From: Staphylospora marina
Lineage (GTDB): Bacteria > Bacillota > Bacilli > Thermoactinomycetales > Thermoactinomycetaceae
Direction of reading: 5' to 3'
Length of the DNA: 64,000 nt
Assembly (NCBI RefSeq): GCF_003856495.1
Contig: NZ_CP034118.1
Span: 1,592,001-1,656,000, forward strand
Position numbers and translations under genes: made by a program. The notes under the pieces were generated by a model. The model saw only the letters and a list, made by a program, of their open reading frames with translations, searched no databases and was not told the DNA's origin. Positions 8,119 through 16,576 of the stretch are shown one piece after another (position 1 is the stretch's first letter; every line of letters begins with the position of its first letter).

Positions 8119-9008
8119 TCGCTTTTGTCCGTCGTGCCGAAAATCCGCCGTTCATGGGCCCGTCCGGTGGGGGTCGCGGCCAGGCCTCCGAGTGCCGTTT
8201 CCTTCAACGCAACCGGCATGCTTTGCCCGATTTTGTACATGGCGTCGATCACCTCGTCGGTCGGAATGACGCTCTTGACACCCGCCAATGCCAGATCGGC
8301 AGCCACCATGGCAATGGCCGCTCCCATCGCGTTCCTCTTCACGCAAGGTGCCTCGACCAGGCCCGCCACCGGATCACAGACGAGGCCCAACATGTTTTTG
8401 AGGGCAATGGCCACCGCTTCGGCCGACATGGACGGCGTGCCTCCCGCCATCTCCACCACCGCGGCCGCCGCCATGGCCGTCGCCGATCCCACTTCCGCCT
8501 GACAGCCTCCGGCGGCACCGGAAATGCAGGCGTTGTTCGCGATGACATATCCGACCGCTCCGGCGGTGAACAGAGCGCGGACCATGGTTTCGCGGTCCGA
8601 GTTCAATTTTTTCGCGGCCGTGTGAATGGTTCCCGGCAAAATGCCGCAAGCACCGGCGGTGGGCGTGGCAACGATCGTTCCCATGGCCGCGTTCACCTCG
8701 GAAACGGCCGTCGCGCGGGAAACGGCGTCCAGAACCGTTTTTCCGGACAAAAGCACCGGTGCGCTGTTGATGTACTGCTGAATGCGTTTTGCATCTCCTC
8801 CGGTGAGACCGCTGTGCGAACGGATGTCTTCGGTCACTCCCCGTTGGATGGCCTGCTCCATCACATCCAGATTGCGGCTCATCTCTTCAAAGATGTCTTC
8901 CCGGGACCGGTTCATCACGTCCATTTCGTGCAGGATCATCACTTCGGAGATCTTGAGGTTTTCTGTTTCGGCGATTTCCACCAATTCTGCCATCGTGCGA
9001 AATCTCAT
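8115..9008 (-). CDS. sdaAA: L-serine dehydratase alpha chain
   Basis: 297 residues from the ATG at 9006-9008, preceded by AAAGGAG at nine bases; the upstream 22 codons of open frame are unlikely to be used. SdaAA carries the catalytic [4Fe-4S] domain, and the cysteines in GACGILPG, ACISGAAGGCQ, LVCDPV and APCVKR are in place. With SdaAB it deaminates L-serine to pyruvate and ammonia. A GACCGCC/GGCGGTC hairpin at 9037-9066 lies just before the gene and may affect its translation or message stability. The 3' end overlaps recG by four bases. Confidence 0.96.
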   Translation of the reverse strand: MRFRTMAELVEIAETENLKISEVMILHEMDVMNRSREDIFEEMSRNLDVMEQAIQRGVTEDIRSHSGLTGGDAKRIQQYINSAPVLLSGKTVLDAVSRATAVSEVNAAMGTIVATPTAGACGILPGTIHTAAKKLNSDRETMVRALFTAGAVGYVIANNACISGAAGGCQAEVGSATAMAAAAVVEMAGGTPSMSAEAVAIALKNMLGLVCDPVAGLVEAPCVKRNAMGAAIAMVAADLALAGVKSVIPTDEVIDAMYKIGQSMPVALKETALGGLAATPTGRAHERRIFGTTDKSE

Positions 9009-9080
9009 GATCCATGCTCCTTTTCTTCCGCGGAAAGACCGCCCCCCACGACGCGTGAAGGCGGTCCTCCGCAAAATGCC

Positions 9081-9737
9081 TTACAAAACCGTGACCCCGT
9101 CAATGCCCGGCAGGTTCCGGATTTCACTTTGCACGTCCGGTCCGACCGGTTGGTCCGTCTCGATCGACATCAATGCCTGGGCTCCTTTTTCTTTCCGGGA
9201 AACTTGCATGAAGGCAATGTTGATTTGATGGTTTGCCAGAACGGACGCCACCTTGGCCACCGCGCCGAACTGATCCTTGTGGAGGACCAGGAGCACCGGA
9301 TCATTCCCCGACAACCTCAGGTCAAATCCGTTCAGCTCGACGATCTCCATTTTTCCTCCGCCGATGGAGATGCCGGTCACTTCCACGCTTCCTTGCTCAT
9401 CCTCAAGAAGAAGGCGTGCCGTATTGGGATGCTCGGTCAGTTCGTCCGAGGGATGAAAGGTGATGTCGATGCCTTCCTCTTTGGCGATGTCAAGAGCATG
9501 GACAATCCGTTTGTCAAACGTGTCAAAATCCAGGATTCCGCCGGCCAAGGCGATGTCCGTTCCGTGTCCGCGGTACGTCTTGGCGAACGAACCGTACAGC
9601 GTGATCTTGACGCGTTTCGGCTTCCGCCCGAAAATCTTGCGGGCCGCTCTGCCGATTCTGGCCGCCCCGGCCGTGTGAGAGCTGGAGGGACCGATCATCA
9701 CGGGGCCGATGATATCAAAAACGGTACGATATTTCAT
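9081..9737 (-). CDS. sdaAB: L-serine dehydratase beta chain
   Basis: 218 residues. The N-terminal domain has the SdaA beta signature IGPSSSHTAGAARIGR, and the C-terminal 75 residues form an ACT regulatory domain (LVLHKDQFGAVAKVASVLA). It pairs with SdaAA to make the two-subunit Fe-S serine dehydratase found in Bacillales. The start ATG at 9735-9737 has a weak AAAGTGGG ribosome site. It lies between the degV-type gene and sdaAA. Confidence 0.96.
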   Translation of the reverse strand: MKYRTVFDIIGPVMIGPSSSHTAGAARIGRAARKIFGRKPKRVKITLYGSFAKTYRGHGTDIALAGGILDFDTFDKRIVHALDIAKEEGIDITFHPSDELTEHPNTARLLLEDEQGSVEVTGISIGGGKMEIVELNGFDLRLSGNDPVLLVLHKDQFGAVAKVASVLANHQINIAFMQVSRKEKGAQALMSIETDQPVGPDVQSEIRNLPGIDGVTVL

Positions 9738-9755
9738 GATTGCAACCCACTTTCC

Positions 9756-10625
9756 TCACAAGTCATCGAGCGGTACAAGCAAGCACCCCACCGTGCCCGG
9801 GCCCGCGTGCGTCCCGACCGCCGGACCGATGTCCGCGATGACGCTCTCACGCACGTCGTACATCTCCTTGACTTTCTCCAGCCAGACTTTCGCCTGTTCC
9901 GGCTCGTTCGCGTGAAGGATGCCGACATGAACCGCGCCGCCCGGAACCCGCTCCCGAAGCAGCTCAAACGCACGGGAAAACGCTTTTTTCCTTCCTCGTG
10001 CCTTGTCGATGGCCGTCACTTCCCCGTCGTCGCTGATGGAAATGATCGGTTTGATGTTCAGCAGGGAGCCGACCAGTGCGGCCGCTTTGCCGATCCTCCC
10101 GCCTTTTTGCAGATATTCCAGGGTGTCGACAAGCGCCACCAATGCCTGCTTCTCGCGAATCCGTTCGGCCATCCGAACCAGTTCGTCCAGCGATTTTCCC
10201 TCTTTCGCCGCGCGTGCCGTCAGGAGGACGATCACCCCGAACGCGTACGTGACGGTGCGGGTGTCCAGCACGTGGATCCGGACGCCTTCCTGTTCCTCTT
10301 CGATCATGGACTTGGCCAGAAGCGCCGATTGATACGTCCCGCTCATTTTGGACGAAATGTGCAGGGAGAGAATTTCCTTGGACCCTTCCCGGATGGCTTC
10401 CCTGTACACATCGGCGATGTCGGTCGGGGACGGTTGGGACGTGGTCGGAAGCTGCTCCGTCGTTTTGAGCATTTCATAAAACTCGCCCGGGCTGATCGTT
10501 CGTCCGTCTTCGTAGGTCTTGCCGGATATGTTCACATAAATCGGGACGATCGAGATTCCCAGACCGTCCGCCAAATGCTTGGGGATGTCCGACGTCGAGT
10601 CCGCGATGATTTTCACTTGTGCCAT
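9756..10625 (-). CDS. DegV family fatty-acid-binding protein (FakB type)
   Basis: 289 residues of the DegV fold. It begins VKIIADSTSDIP, the usual DegV N-terminus, with a later TSQPSP segment and the lipid-pocket region SLHISSKMSGTYQSA. FakB proteins bind free fatty acids and present them to the kinase FakA. The gene is directly downstream of fakA (43 bases), which supports the FakB role, and ATG at 10623-10625 follows GGAGGTG. Chain-length preference cannot be read from the sequence. Confidence 0.93.
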   Translation of the reverse strand: MAQVKIIADSTSDIPKHLADGLGISIVPIYVNISGKTYEDGRTISPGEFYEMLKTTEQLPTTSQPSPTDIADVYREAIREGSKEILSLHISSKMSGTYQSALLAKSMIEEEQEGVRIHVLDTRTVTYAFGVIVLLTARAAKEGKSLDELVRMAERIREKQALVALVDTLEYLQKGGRIGKAAALVGSLLNIKPIISISDDGEVTAIDKARGRKKAFSRAFELLRERVPGGAVHVGILHANEPEQAKVWLEKVKEMYDVRESVIADIGPAVGTHAGPGTVGCLLVPLDDL

Positions 10626-10667
10626 GCTGAGACACCTCCGCTGCCGATCGGCGATAAAATCTGCAGG

Positions 10668-12353
10668 TCATTCCACGGAGAAAATATAGTAATAGACCGG
10701 TTGTCCGCCTTTGTGCACTTCGACTTCGAGGTCCGGGTGTTCCTCCAGAAGTTTTTCCGCCAACTCGTTGGCCGAATCTTCTGCCGTATCCCGACCGTAC
10801 AGGATGGTGACCACTTCCCCGCCGTCTTCCAACATCTTGTCCAGCAAGCGCCGGGCGGTTTCGTTCAGATCGCTTCCCGTCACTTCGATCTTTCCTTCGC
10901 GGATTCCGAGCAGATCCCCGGATTTGATCTCCACGTCCCCGACCTTGGAATCCCGGACGGCGTAAGTCACTTCCCCCGACTGCACGTGGGCTGCCGCTTC
11001 GTTCATTCGTTCACGGTTTTCCTCGGGCGATCCCGACCGGTCAAACGCCAGGAGTGCGGCAATCCCCTGCGGAATGGTCCGCGTCGGAAGCACGGTGACA
11101 TCGGCGCCCGTCACTTCGGCCGCTTGTTCCGCGGTCAGGATGATGTTCTTGTTGTTCGGCAAAATCACCACGTGTTCGGCATTTGCTTCCGTGATCGCGC
11201 GGACGATTTCCTCCGTGCTCGGGTTCATGGTCTGTCCGCCTTCGATCACCACGTCGGCGCCCATACTGCGGAAAATTCCGGCAATCCCGTCGCCGGCCGC
11301 AACCGCCACCACGCCGTATCTCTGTTTGGGTTTCTCCGCTTTTTCGGGCTCTTTGGTTCCGTGCGGATGGTGACCTTCCGTCACTTGTTCGTATTGCTCC
11401 CGCATGTTGTCAATTTTGATGCGGGTCAAATCCCCGTACTTCATCGCGTGATTCAATGCATCTCCGGGTCTTTCGGCATGGATGTGAACCTTGACCAGTT
11501 CCTCGTCGGCCACGACGAGCAGGGAATCGCCGAACTGTTCCATTTCCTTCCGGAACGTGACTTCGTCAAACGGTTCGGTGGGTCTCCGGTCCGTCTTGAG
11601 AAGGATCATGAATTCTGTGCAGTACCCGTGTTCGATCTCGGACGGGTCCACCTTGGCCTGCGCATTGTCGTGCGCCATCCGTGCAAGCGATTCGGCGTCC
11701 GTTTGCGAAACGGGAGACACAGGCTCGATCTCCTCGCCTTTCATGGCGGCGAGCATTCCTTCATAAACACAGACCAAGCCTTGCCCGCCGGCATCGACGA
11801 CGCCGGCCTGCTTCAGCACCGGAAGAAGCTCCGGGGTCTTGGCCAACGAACGATGGGCTTCCCGAAGCACCGTCTCCATGACGACCACCGGATCTTCCGT
11901 GGTCCAGGCCACTTTCATCCCGGCGTCCGCCGCTTCCCTCGCCACCGTCAACACCGTTCCTTCCACCGGTTTGATCACGGCCTTGTACGCCGTTTCCACA
12001 CCCCGCTGGAAAGCATCGGCGAACTGGCGGGCCGTCAAGGTTTCTTTGTCTGCCACACCCTTGGCGAATCCCCGGAACAACTGGGACAGGATCACTCCGG
12101 AGTTGCCGCGGGCTCCCATCAGCAATCCTTTTGAAAGCGCTTCAGCCAGTTTCCCCACGGAGCCGGCGGAAGCCGCCAACTCCATCTCCCTGACACCGGA
12201 AGTGAGCGTCAGATTCATGTTGGTGCCCGTGTCTCCGTCCGGTACGGGAAACACGTTGAGTGCATTCACCGCTTCCACGTTCGCGGAAAGATTCCGGGCT
12301 GCCGCGCGCATCATGTTCAGAAACAACGCTGCGTCAATCTGTTGCCGTTCCAA
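10668..12353 (-). CDS. fakA: Fatty acid kinase catalytic subunit FakA (YloV)
   Basis: 561 residues. The N-terminal DhaL-type ATP-binding domain contains NVFPVPDGDTGTNMNLT and the GARGNSGVILSQ loop that holds Mg-ATP. The middle and C-terminal DegV-like domains complete the YloV architecture. FakA phosphorylates FakB-bound fatty acids for incorporation into phospholipid. The start is a TTG at 12351-12353 with AAGGAGGAG about seven bases upstream. It is 12 bases downstream of yloU, the normal yloU-yloV arrangement. Confidence 0.95.
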   Translation of the reverse strand: MERQQIDAALFLNMMRAAARNLSANVEAVNALNVFPVPDGDTGTNMNLTLTSGVREMELAASAGSVGKLAEALSKGLLMGARGNSGVILSQLFRGFAKGVADKETLTARQFADAFQRGVETAYKAVIKPVEGTVLTVAREAADAGMKVAWTTEDPVVVMETVLREAHRSLAKTPELLPVLKQAGVVDAGGQGLVCVYEGMLAAMKGEEIEPVSPVSQTDAESLARMAHDNAQAKVDPSEIEHGYCTEFMILLKTDRRPTEPFDEVTFRKEMEQFGDSLLVVADEELVKVHIHAERPGDALNHAMKYGDLTRIKIDNMREQYEQVTEGHHPHGTKEPEKAEKPKQRYGVVAVAAGDGIAGIFRSMGADVVIEGGQTMNPSTEEIVRAITEANAEHVVILPNNKNIILTAEQAAEVTGADVTVLPTRTIPQGIAALLAFDRSGSPEENRERMNEAAAHVQSGEVTYAVRDSKVGDVEIKSGDLLGIREGKIEVTGSDLNETARRLLDKMLEDGGEVVTILYGRDTAEDSANELAEKLLEEHPDLEVEVHKGGQPVYYYIFSVE

Positions 12354-12365
12354 ACGCGCTCCTCC

Positions 12366-12731
12366 TTAATCCTCATTCACCAACCGTACACCTTGCACGA
12401 TGATATTGATTTTGTTCACCTTGAGCCCGAGCAGCTGATCCAGCGTGTATCGCACCTTCGACTGGACATTGTGCGCCACTTCCGAGATTTTGGTTCCGTA
12501 GCCCACGATGATGTGAAGGTCGATGACGATGTCTCCTTCCTCTTTGCGGACCTCAATCCCTTTGCTCAGGTTCTCACGGCCGAGCAGCTCGGTGATCCCG
12601 TCCTTGATCTGACTGCGGGATGCCATGCCGACCAGACCGTAGCAATCCAGCGCGGCGGCACCTGCAATGGTGGCGATCACTTCGCCCGACACTTCGATTT
12701 GTCCGAGTTCGGTCGATACATTCAGGCTCAT
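12366..12731 (-). CDS. yloU: Asp23/Gls24 family envelope protein YloU
   Basis: 121 residues. Asp23-family markers are GQIEVSGEVIATIAGAAALD near the N-terminus and DLHIIVGYGTKISEVAHNVQ later. Family members are abundant small proteins near the membrane, linked to envelope stress. YloU is nearly always paired with FakA. The ATG at 12729-12731 follows GGGAGGAAT. It is the first gene of the leftward run; the probable promoter has TATATT near 12912 but only a poor -35. Confidence 0.93.
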   Translation of the reverse strand: MSLNVSTELGQIEVSGEVIATIAGAAALDCYGLVGMASRSQIKDGITELLGRENLSKGIEVRKEEGDIVIDLHIIVGYGTKISEVAHNVQSKVRYTLDQLLGLKVNKINIIVQGVRLVNED

Positions 12732-13029
12732 TCATATTCCTCCCGGTCGAGGTTCTGGGTTGTCGGCGGGGACACCGCGGGTCACGTCCCTGCCCCGATG
12801 AATCCGGGACGGAAACAACCCTTCCGTCCGGTTCCGCCGGTTCCATCCGCTAATCCGTCGGCGGAATCTTTCAATCGTTGCGAGTGTGGTTACTCGTACA
12901 TAGAATATACCAAAAATCGGCCTTGCTTGCGAGAGCGGATGGTCCCGGTCCCCGCCCGCGCCCGGTTCGTTCCCGCCGTTCGGGCGATCGGAAACGGACC
13001 ACACCCATCATACTGAAGCAGCCTGATCC
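12732..13029. other. Non-coding gap between yloU and the rpmB promoter
   Basis: About 300 bases with no supported gene. It must hold the leftward promoter of yloU. TTCCGCCG/CGGCGGAA (about 12834-12868) can form a hairpin in the yloU leader. I see nothing else. Confidence 0.5.
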
Positions 13030-13058
13030 TTGCAAGCAAGCGGCAGGTGTGCTACAAT
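13030..13058 (+). promoter_or_regulatory. Sigma-A promoter of rpmB
   Basis: TTGCAA at 13030-13035 and TACAAT at 13053-13058, spaced 17 bases, about 100 bases before the rpmB start. Confidence 0.8.
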
Positions 13059-13093
13059 TTCCGAGTGTTTGGTCTTCATACGGAGGAATCCGG

Positions 13094-13114
13094 GCGGCCG
13101 GGGATCCCGGCCGC
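13094..13114 (+). promoter_or_regulatory. GC-rich hairpin in the rpmB leader
   Basis: GCGGCCGGG (13094-13102) pairs perfectly with CCCGGCCGC (13106-13114) across a three-base loop. It lies within the transcribed leader, 40 bases before the rpmB start. It has no T-run, so it is not a terminator. It may be an autoregulatory site for L28 or simply stabilise the message. Confidence 0.5.
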
Positions 13115-13154
13115 ATGCCGAAGCGGAAAACTGTTCGTTCGGGAGGTGTCACGA

Positions 13155-13343
13155 ATGGCACGTCGTTGCTTCATTACCGGAAAACAAGGCAAAACCGGTC
13201 ACAAGGTCAGCCACTCCAACCGGAAAACCAAGAAAAAATGGGGCGTCAACGTTCAGAAAGTCCGCATTCTCGTGGACGGCAAACCGAAACGCGTGTGGGT
13301 GAGCACCCGCGCCCTGAAGTCCGGAAAAGTGACCCGCGTCTGA
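13155..13343 (+). CDS. rpmB: 50S ribosomal protein L28
   Basis: 62 residues beginning [20 protein letters not shown] and ending [20 protein letters not shown] plus SGKVTRV, a close match to Bacillus L28. Only one cysteine is present, so this is the zinc-free form. The ATG at 13155 follows GGGAGGTG; the frame is open for 36 more codons upstream but that is leader. Monocistronic, with its own promoter and terminator, and divergent from yloU as in B. subtilis. Confidence 0.97.
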   Translation: MARRCFITGKQGKTGHKVSHSNRKTKKKWGVNVQKVRILVDGKPKRVWVSTRALKSGKVTRV

Positions 13344-13363
13344 TCATCCGGACCTTCATTGAA

Positions 13364-13397
13364 AAAGCACCGGTCCCGGCGACCGGTGCTTTCGTGT
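13364..13397 (+). terminator. Terminator of rpmB
   Basis: AAAGCACCGGTC (13364-13375) pairs with GACCGGTGCTTT (13381-13392), followed by CGTGTTTG. The stem is perfect; the T-rich tail is modest. Confidence 0.75.
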
Positions 13398-13440
13398 TTG
13401 ACAGAGCCGGCGAATCATGCGCCGGATCCTCGGACGGACC

Positions 13441-13478
13441 GACAAAGCACCGGCAGACGGATGCACCGGTGCTTTGTC
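13441..13478. repeat. Second hairpin sharing the rpmB terminator arms
   Basis: GACAAAGCACCGG (13441-13453) is perfectly complementary to CCGGTGCTTTGTC (13466-13478). The AAAGCACCGG and CCGGTGCTTT arms are the same as in the hairpin at 13364-13392. It has no T-run in either direction. It lies 22 bases past the spoVM stop. Confidence 0.7.
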
Positions 13479-13499
13479 GCGTTCTCCGCGGTTTCAGGG

Positions 13500-13580
13500 T
13501 CATTGTTTGCGAAACGCTCCGAGAATGGCCCTCACCATGCCGCCGAGAAACTTGGGCAATTTGATCGTGTAGAATTTCAC
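13500..13580 (-). CDS. spoVM: Stage V sporulation protein M (26 aa)
   Basis: A 26-codon gene, VKFYTIKLPKFLGGMVRAIL followed by GAFRKQ, almost identical to B. subtilis SpoVM. SpoVM is an amphipathic helix that senses positive curvature of the forespore membrane, anchors the SpoIVA coat base and modulates FtsH. The proline at position 9 (KLPKF), important for curvature recognition, is present. The start is GTG (13578-13580), with AAGGGGTGA seven bases upstream. Its place between rpmB and thiN matches B. subtilis. Mother-cell sigma-E control is expected from the family; I could not find a clear sigma-E promoter. Confidence 0.95.
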   Translation of the reverse strand: MKFYTIKLPKFLGGMVRAILGAFRKQ

Positions 13581-13714
13581 GCCGGATTCACCCCTTCTCC
13601 TGCATTCAGGCATCACTCACACAGGTGGTTCCATCCCTATTTATATTCCCGGGAGAGCGATCGGTCCCTGAAACGTCCGGCATCCCGGCCCAAGTTTCGC
13701 GCGGGATCCGCGGA

Positions 13715-14368
13715 TCACCGGTCGCGGCTTTCCACGACCAGCACCTTCCCGGCGACGATCGAAACCGACCCGTTTTCCGCGTTCAGTTCGTTGCTGATCC
13801 CCCGGGTCATCCCTCTTGTGAGCGTCTCTCCGTACAAAGGATATTTCATTCCCCTTGTCCTGATGCCTTCCACTTTGGAAGTCAGCGGAATCAGTGAAAC
13901 ATACGGATACCCGTCCCGGACAAACGCGATGTCTCCCGGTCCCGCGAGCAGGCGAATCCGGCTGTGACTTCCCTGGATGATCCCCCGGACGCCGCGGCTT
14001 TCGAGCCATTCGAGCAGACCGATGTTCGCCAGCATGTGATCGACGCGCCCTCCGCCGAGTGCCCCGAACAGAATGATTTCATCCGGTTGCCCGGAAAGAG
14101 CCCGCTCCAACGCATAATGCGTGTCGGTCATCGCCTTTGCTTCCGGGAGCCTCTCCACGGCCACGCCCCGTTTCTCCAATTCTTTCGCGAATTGCGGACC
14201 GGCGGTGTCGAAATCTCCCACGGCGAGATCCGGCACGATTCCCGCCTCCAACAGTTTTTTGGCCCCGCCGTCGACGGCCACGATCCGATCCTCCGAATTC
14301 CGGAGTCCAAGCAGCTCTTCATCGGTCAGTTCTCCGCCCGTCACCACAATCACCCGACGTTTTCCCAC
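13715..14368 (-). CDS. thiN: Thiamine pyrophosphokinase ThiN
   Basis: 217 residues from GTG at 14366-14368, preceded by AAGGAGGGGG at about ten bases; the longer upstream frame overlaps thiT and is not family-like. The TPK signature is clear: VDGGAKKLLEAGIVPDLAVG, DFDT, the KAMTDTHYAL segment and GALGGGRVDHMLANI. It converts thiamine to thiamine diphosphate with ATP. It overlaps the end of the predicted thiamine transporter by 19 bases, giving an uptake-plus-activation pair. Confidence 0.93.
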   Translation of the reverse strand: MGKRRVIVVTGGELTDEELLGLRNSEDRIVAVDGGAKKLLEAGIVPDLAVGDFDTAGPQFAKELEKRGVAVERLPEAKAMTDTHYALERALSGQPDEIILFGALGGGRVDHMLANIGLLEWLESRGVRGIIQGSHSRIRLLAGPGDIAFVRDGYPYVSLIPLTSKVEGIRTRGMKYPLYGETLTRGMTRGISNELNAENGSVSIVAGKVLVVESRDR

Positions 14369-14925
14369 GGCTCCGTTCCCCCTCCTTCCATCCGATGACT
14401 CTGCGTTTTCCCGTCCCTCCGCGCCAAAAGACCCGGCGCCCGGACGAGGAGAGGAAGCACCACCAACGAAATCGCCAGCAGCTCCGCGAGGACGAACCAC
14501 AACCATTCCATCGGAAAGGTCGGTCCCGCAAACAGTTTCACCCCCCCGAACAATGCCAGGAAGCGTACGGCGGCGCCCAAGAGCAGCCCGATCCCTCCGG
14601 TGATCAAGCGGCTTGCCGTGCCCCGGGTTTCACGGACGGGAACTGCCCCGGCCCATCCCCAGGCGGCGGCCGCCGGCGGAACGATCCAATCGAGCGGTCC
14701 GGGATCCCGGGGAATGGTCCCCGCCAGCAAAACGAGAGCGCCGGCGAGAAGTCCGGTGATCATGCCGGTTTTGACGCCGCGCCGGAACGCCGCCGCACTC
14801 ACCGGAACCGCCATCAGGGAAACGGGAGCGGTTTCCGGAACCAACGGAAATGAAAGCAACCGATGAAACACCGCCGCGAGCAGAACCAGCACCATGGCCT
14901 CCACGATGACACCCAACCGTTTCAT
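14350..14925 (-). CDS. thiT: ThiT-like thiamine transporter S component (ECF type)
   Basis: 191 residues with about six membrane helices. The segments FRRGVKTGMITGLLAGALVLLAG and LDWIVPPAAAAWGWAG align by eye with the YuaJ/ThiT family (FRxGVKxGxxTGLLxG, LDYIVAF). ThiT binds thiamine and works with the shared EcfA-EcfA'-EcfT energising module, which is not encoded here. The overlap with thiN supports a thiamine role. No TPP riboswitch core is visible upstream. ATG at 14923-14925 lies about 12 bases after GGAGGAAGG, a little far. The C-terminal 25 residues are polar. Confidence 0.78.
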   Translation of the reverse strand: MKRLGVIVEAMVLVLLAAVFHRLLSFPLVPETAPVSLMAVPVSAAAFRRGVKTGMITGLLAGALVLLAGTIPRDPGPLDWIVPPAAAAWGWAGAVPVRETRGTASRLITGGIGLLLGAAVRFLALFGGVKLFAGPTFPMEWLWFVLAELLAISLVVLPLLVRAPGLLARRDGKTQSHRMEGGGTEPWENVG

Positions 14926-14986
14926 TTGTCGTTCATGCCTTCCTCCCTTTCACCTTTTCCCCGATGAAAAAAAGCCGGCACGGGGT

Positions 14987-15658
<672 letters not shown>

Positions 15659-15660
15659 CG

Positions 15661-16551
15661 TCAGTACCTCCTTTCCCGCGCCTCGAACACTTCTTCGAGG
15701 AACTGGGTGTAATGGCGGAAGCGCTCCGCATTGATCTCTCCCCGGTCCACCGCTTCCCGGACCGCGCAACCCGGCTCGCTCCGGTGCAGGCAACCGCGGA
15801 ATTTGCACCCCGACGAATGCCGGAGAATCTCCGGGAACGATTCGCTCAGCTCCTCCGGTTCAAAACCGGCAAACGCCAGTTGGGAAAATCCCGGCGTGTC
15901 CGCCACCTGGCCGCCTTCGGGTAGGGCGAGCAGCTCCACCTGCCGGGTGGTGTGCCGGCCCCGGCCCAGCTTCCGGCTCACTTCTCCCGTTTCGAGACGG
16001 GCGCCCGGCAACAGGCGGTTGAGCAGCGAAGATTTGCCCACTCCCGATTGTCCGGCAAACACCGACACCTTGCCGGCCAAATGCTTCGCCACTTCATCCA
16101 CGCCTTCTCCCGTGTGCACGCTGGTGGCGATCACCGGATAACCGGCGGGCGCGTAAATGGAACGAATCCGCTCCACTTCCGATTCGTCTTCCAGCAAATC
16201 TTTCTTTGTGAGGACTATCACAATTTCCAGTCCCTCGCGCTCCCCGTGCACCAGCAAACGGTCCACCGGCATCTGCTGGAAAGCGGGCTGACGGAGCGAA
16301 CAGACCACGACCGCCTGGTCCACGTTGGCGATCGGCGGACGAATCAATTGCGTGCGGCGGGGGCGGACCGACAGGATGAAGCCCTCCCCGTCCCCCGTCC
16401 GCTCAAACTCCACATGATCCCCGACCAGCGGAGTCAGCTTTTTCTTTTCGTACTTGAACACTCCGCGGGCCCGACACTTCAACGTTTCGCCGTCTTCCGC
16501 CTTCACGTAGTAGAAACCGCTGAGCGCCCGGACAATTTGCCCTTGCGCCAT
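15661..16551 (-). CDS. rsgA: Ribosome small-subunit GTPase A (RsgA/YloQ)
   Basis: 296 residues from ATG 16549-16551 after AAGGAGGTCATGT. An N-terminal OB domain is followed by the circularly permuted GTPase core: G4 TKKD, G1 [12 protein letters not shown] and G3 DTPGF, in the order typical of RsgA. The C-terminal zinc knuckle is C-x4-C-x-H-x5-C ([16 protein letters not shown]). It assists late 30S maturation. The 25-base gap to prkC and the adjacent rpe follow the prpC-prkC-rsgA-rpe operon. Confidence 0.96.
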   Translation of the reverse strand: MAQGQIVRALSGFYYVKAEDGETLKCRARGVFKYEKKKLTPLVGDHVEFERTGDGEGFILSVRPRRTQLIRPPIANVDQAVVVCSLRQPAFQQMPVDRLLVHGEREGLEIVIVLTKKDLLEDESEVERIRSIYAPAGYPVIATSVHTGEGVDEVAKHLAGKVSVFAGQSGVGKSSLLNRLLPGARLETGEVSRKLGRGRHTTRQVELLALPEGGQVADTPGFSQLAFAGFEPEELSESFPEILRHSSGCKFRGCLHRSEPGCAVREAVDRGEINAERFRHYTQFLEEVFEARERRY

Positions 16552-16576
16552 ACATGACCTCCTTGAAAGAAAGTTG

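Noticed and set aside
8154-12134. A 1326-codon open frame on the plus strand opposite sdaAA, sdaAB, degV and fakA
   Set aside because: It is the mirror of well-conserved minus-strand genes, is very His/Arg/Pro/Gly-rich and has no ribosome site; it arises from the high GC content and codon bias.
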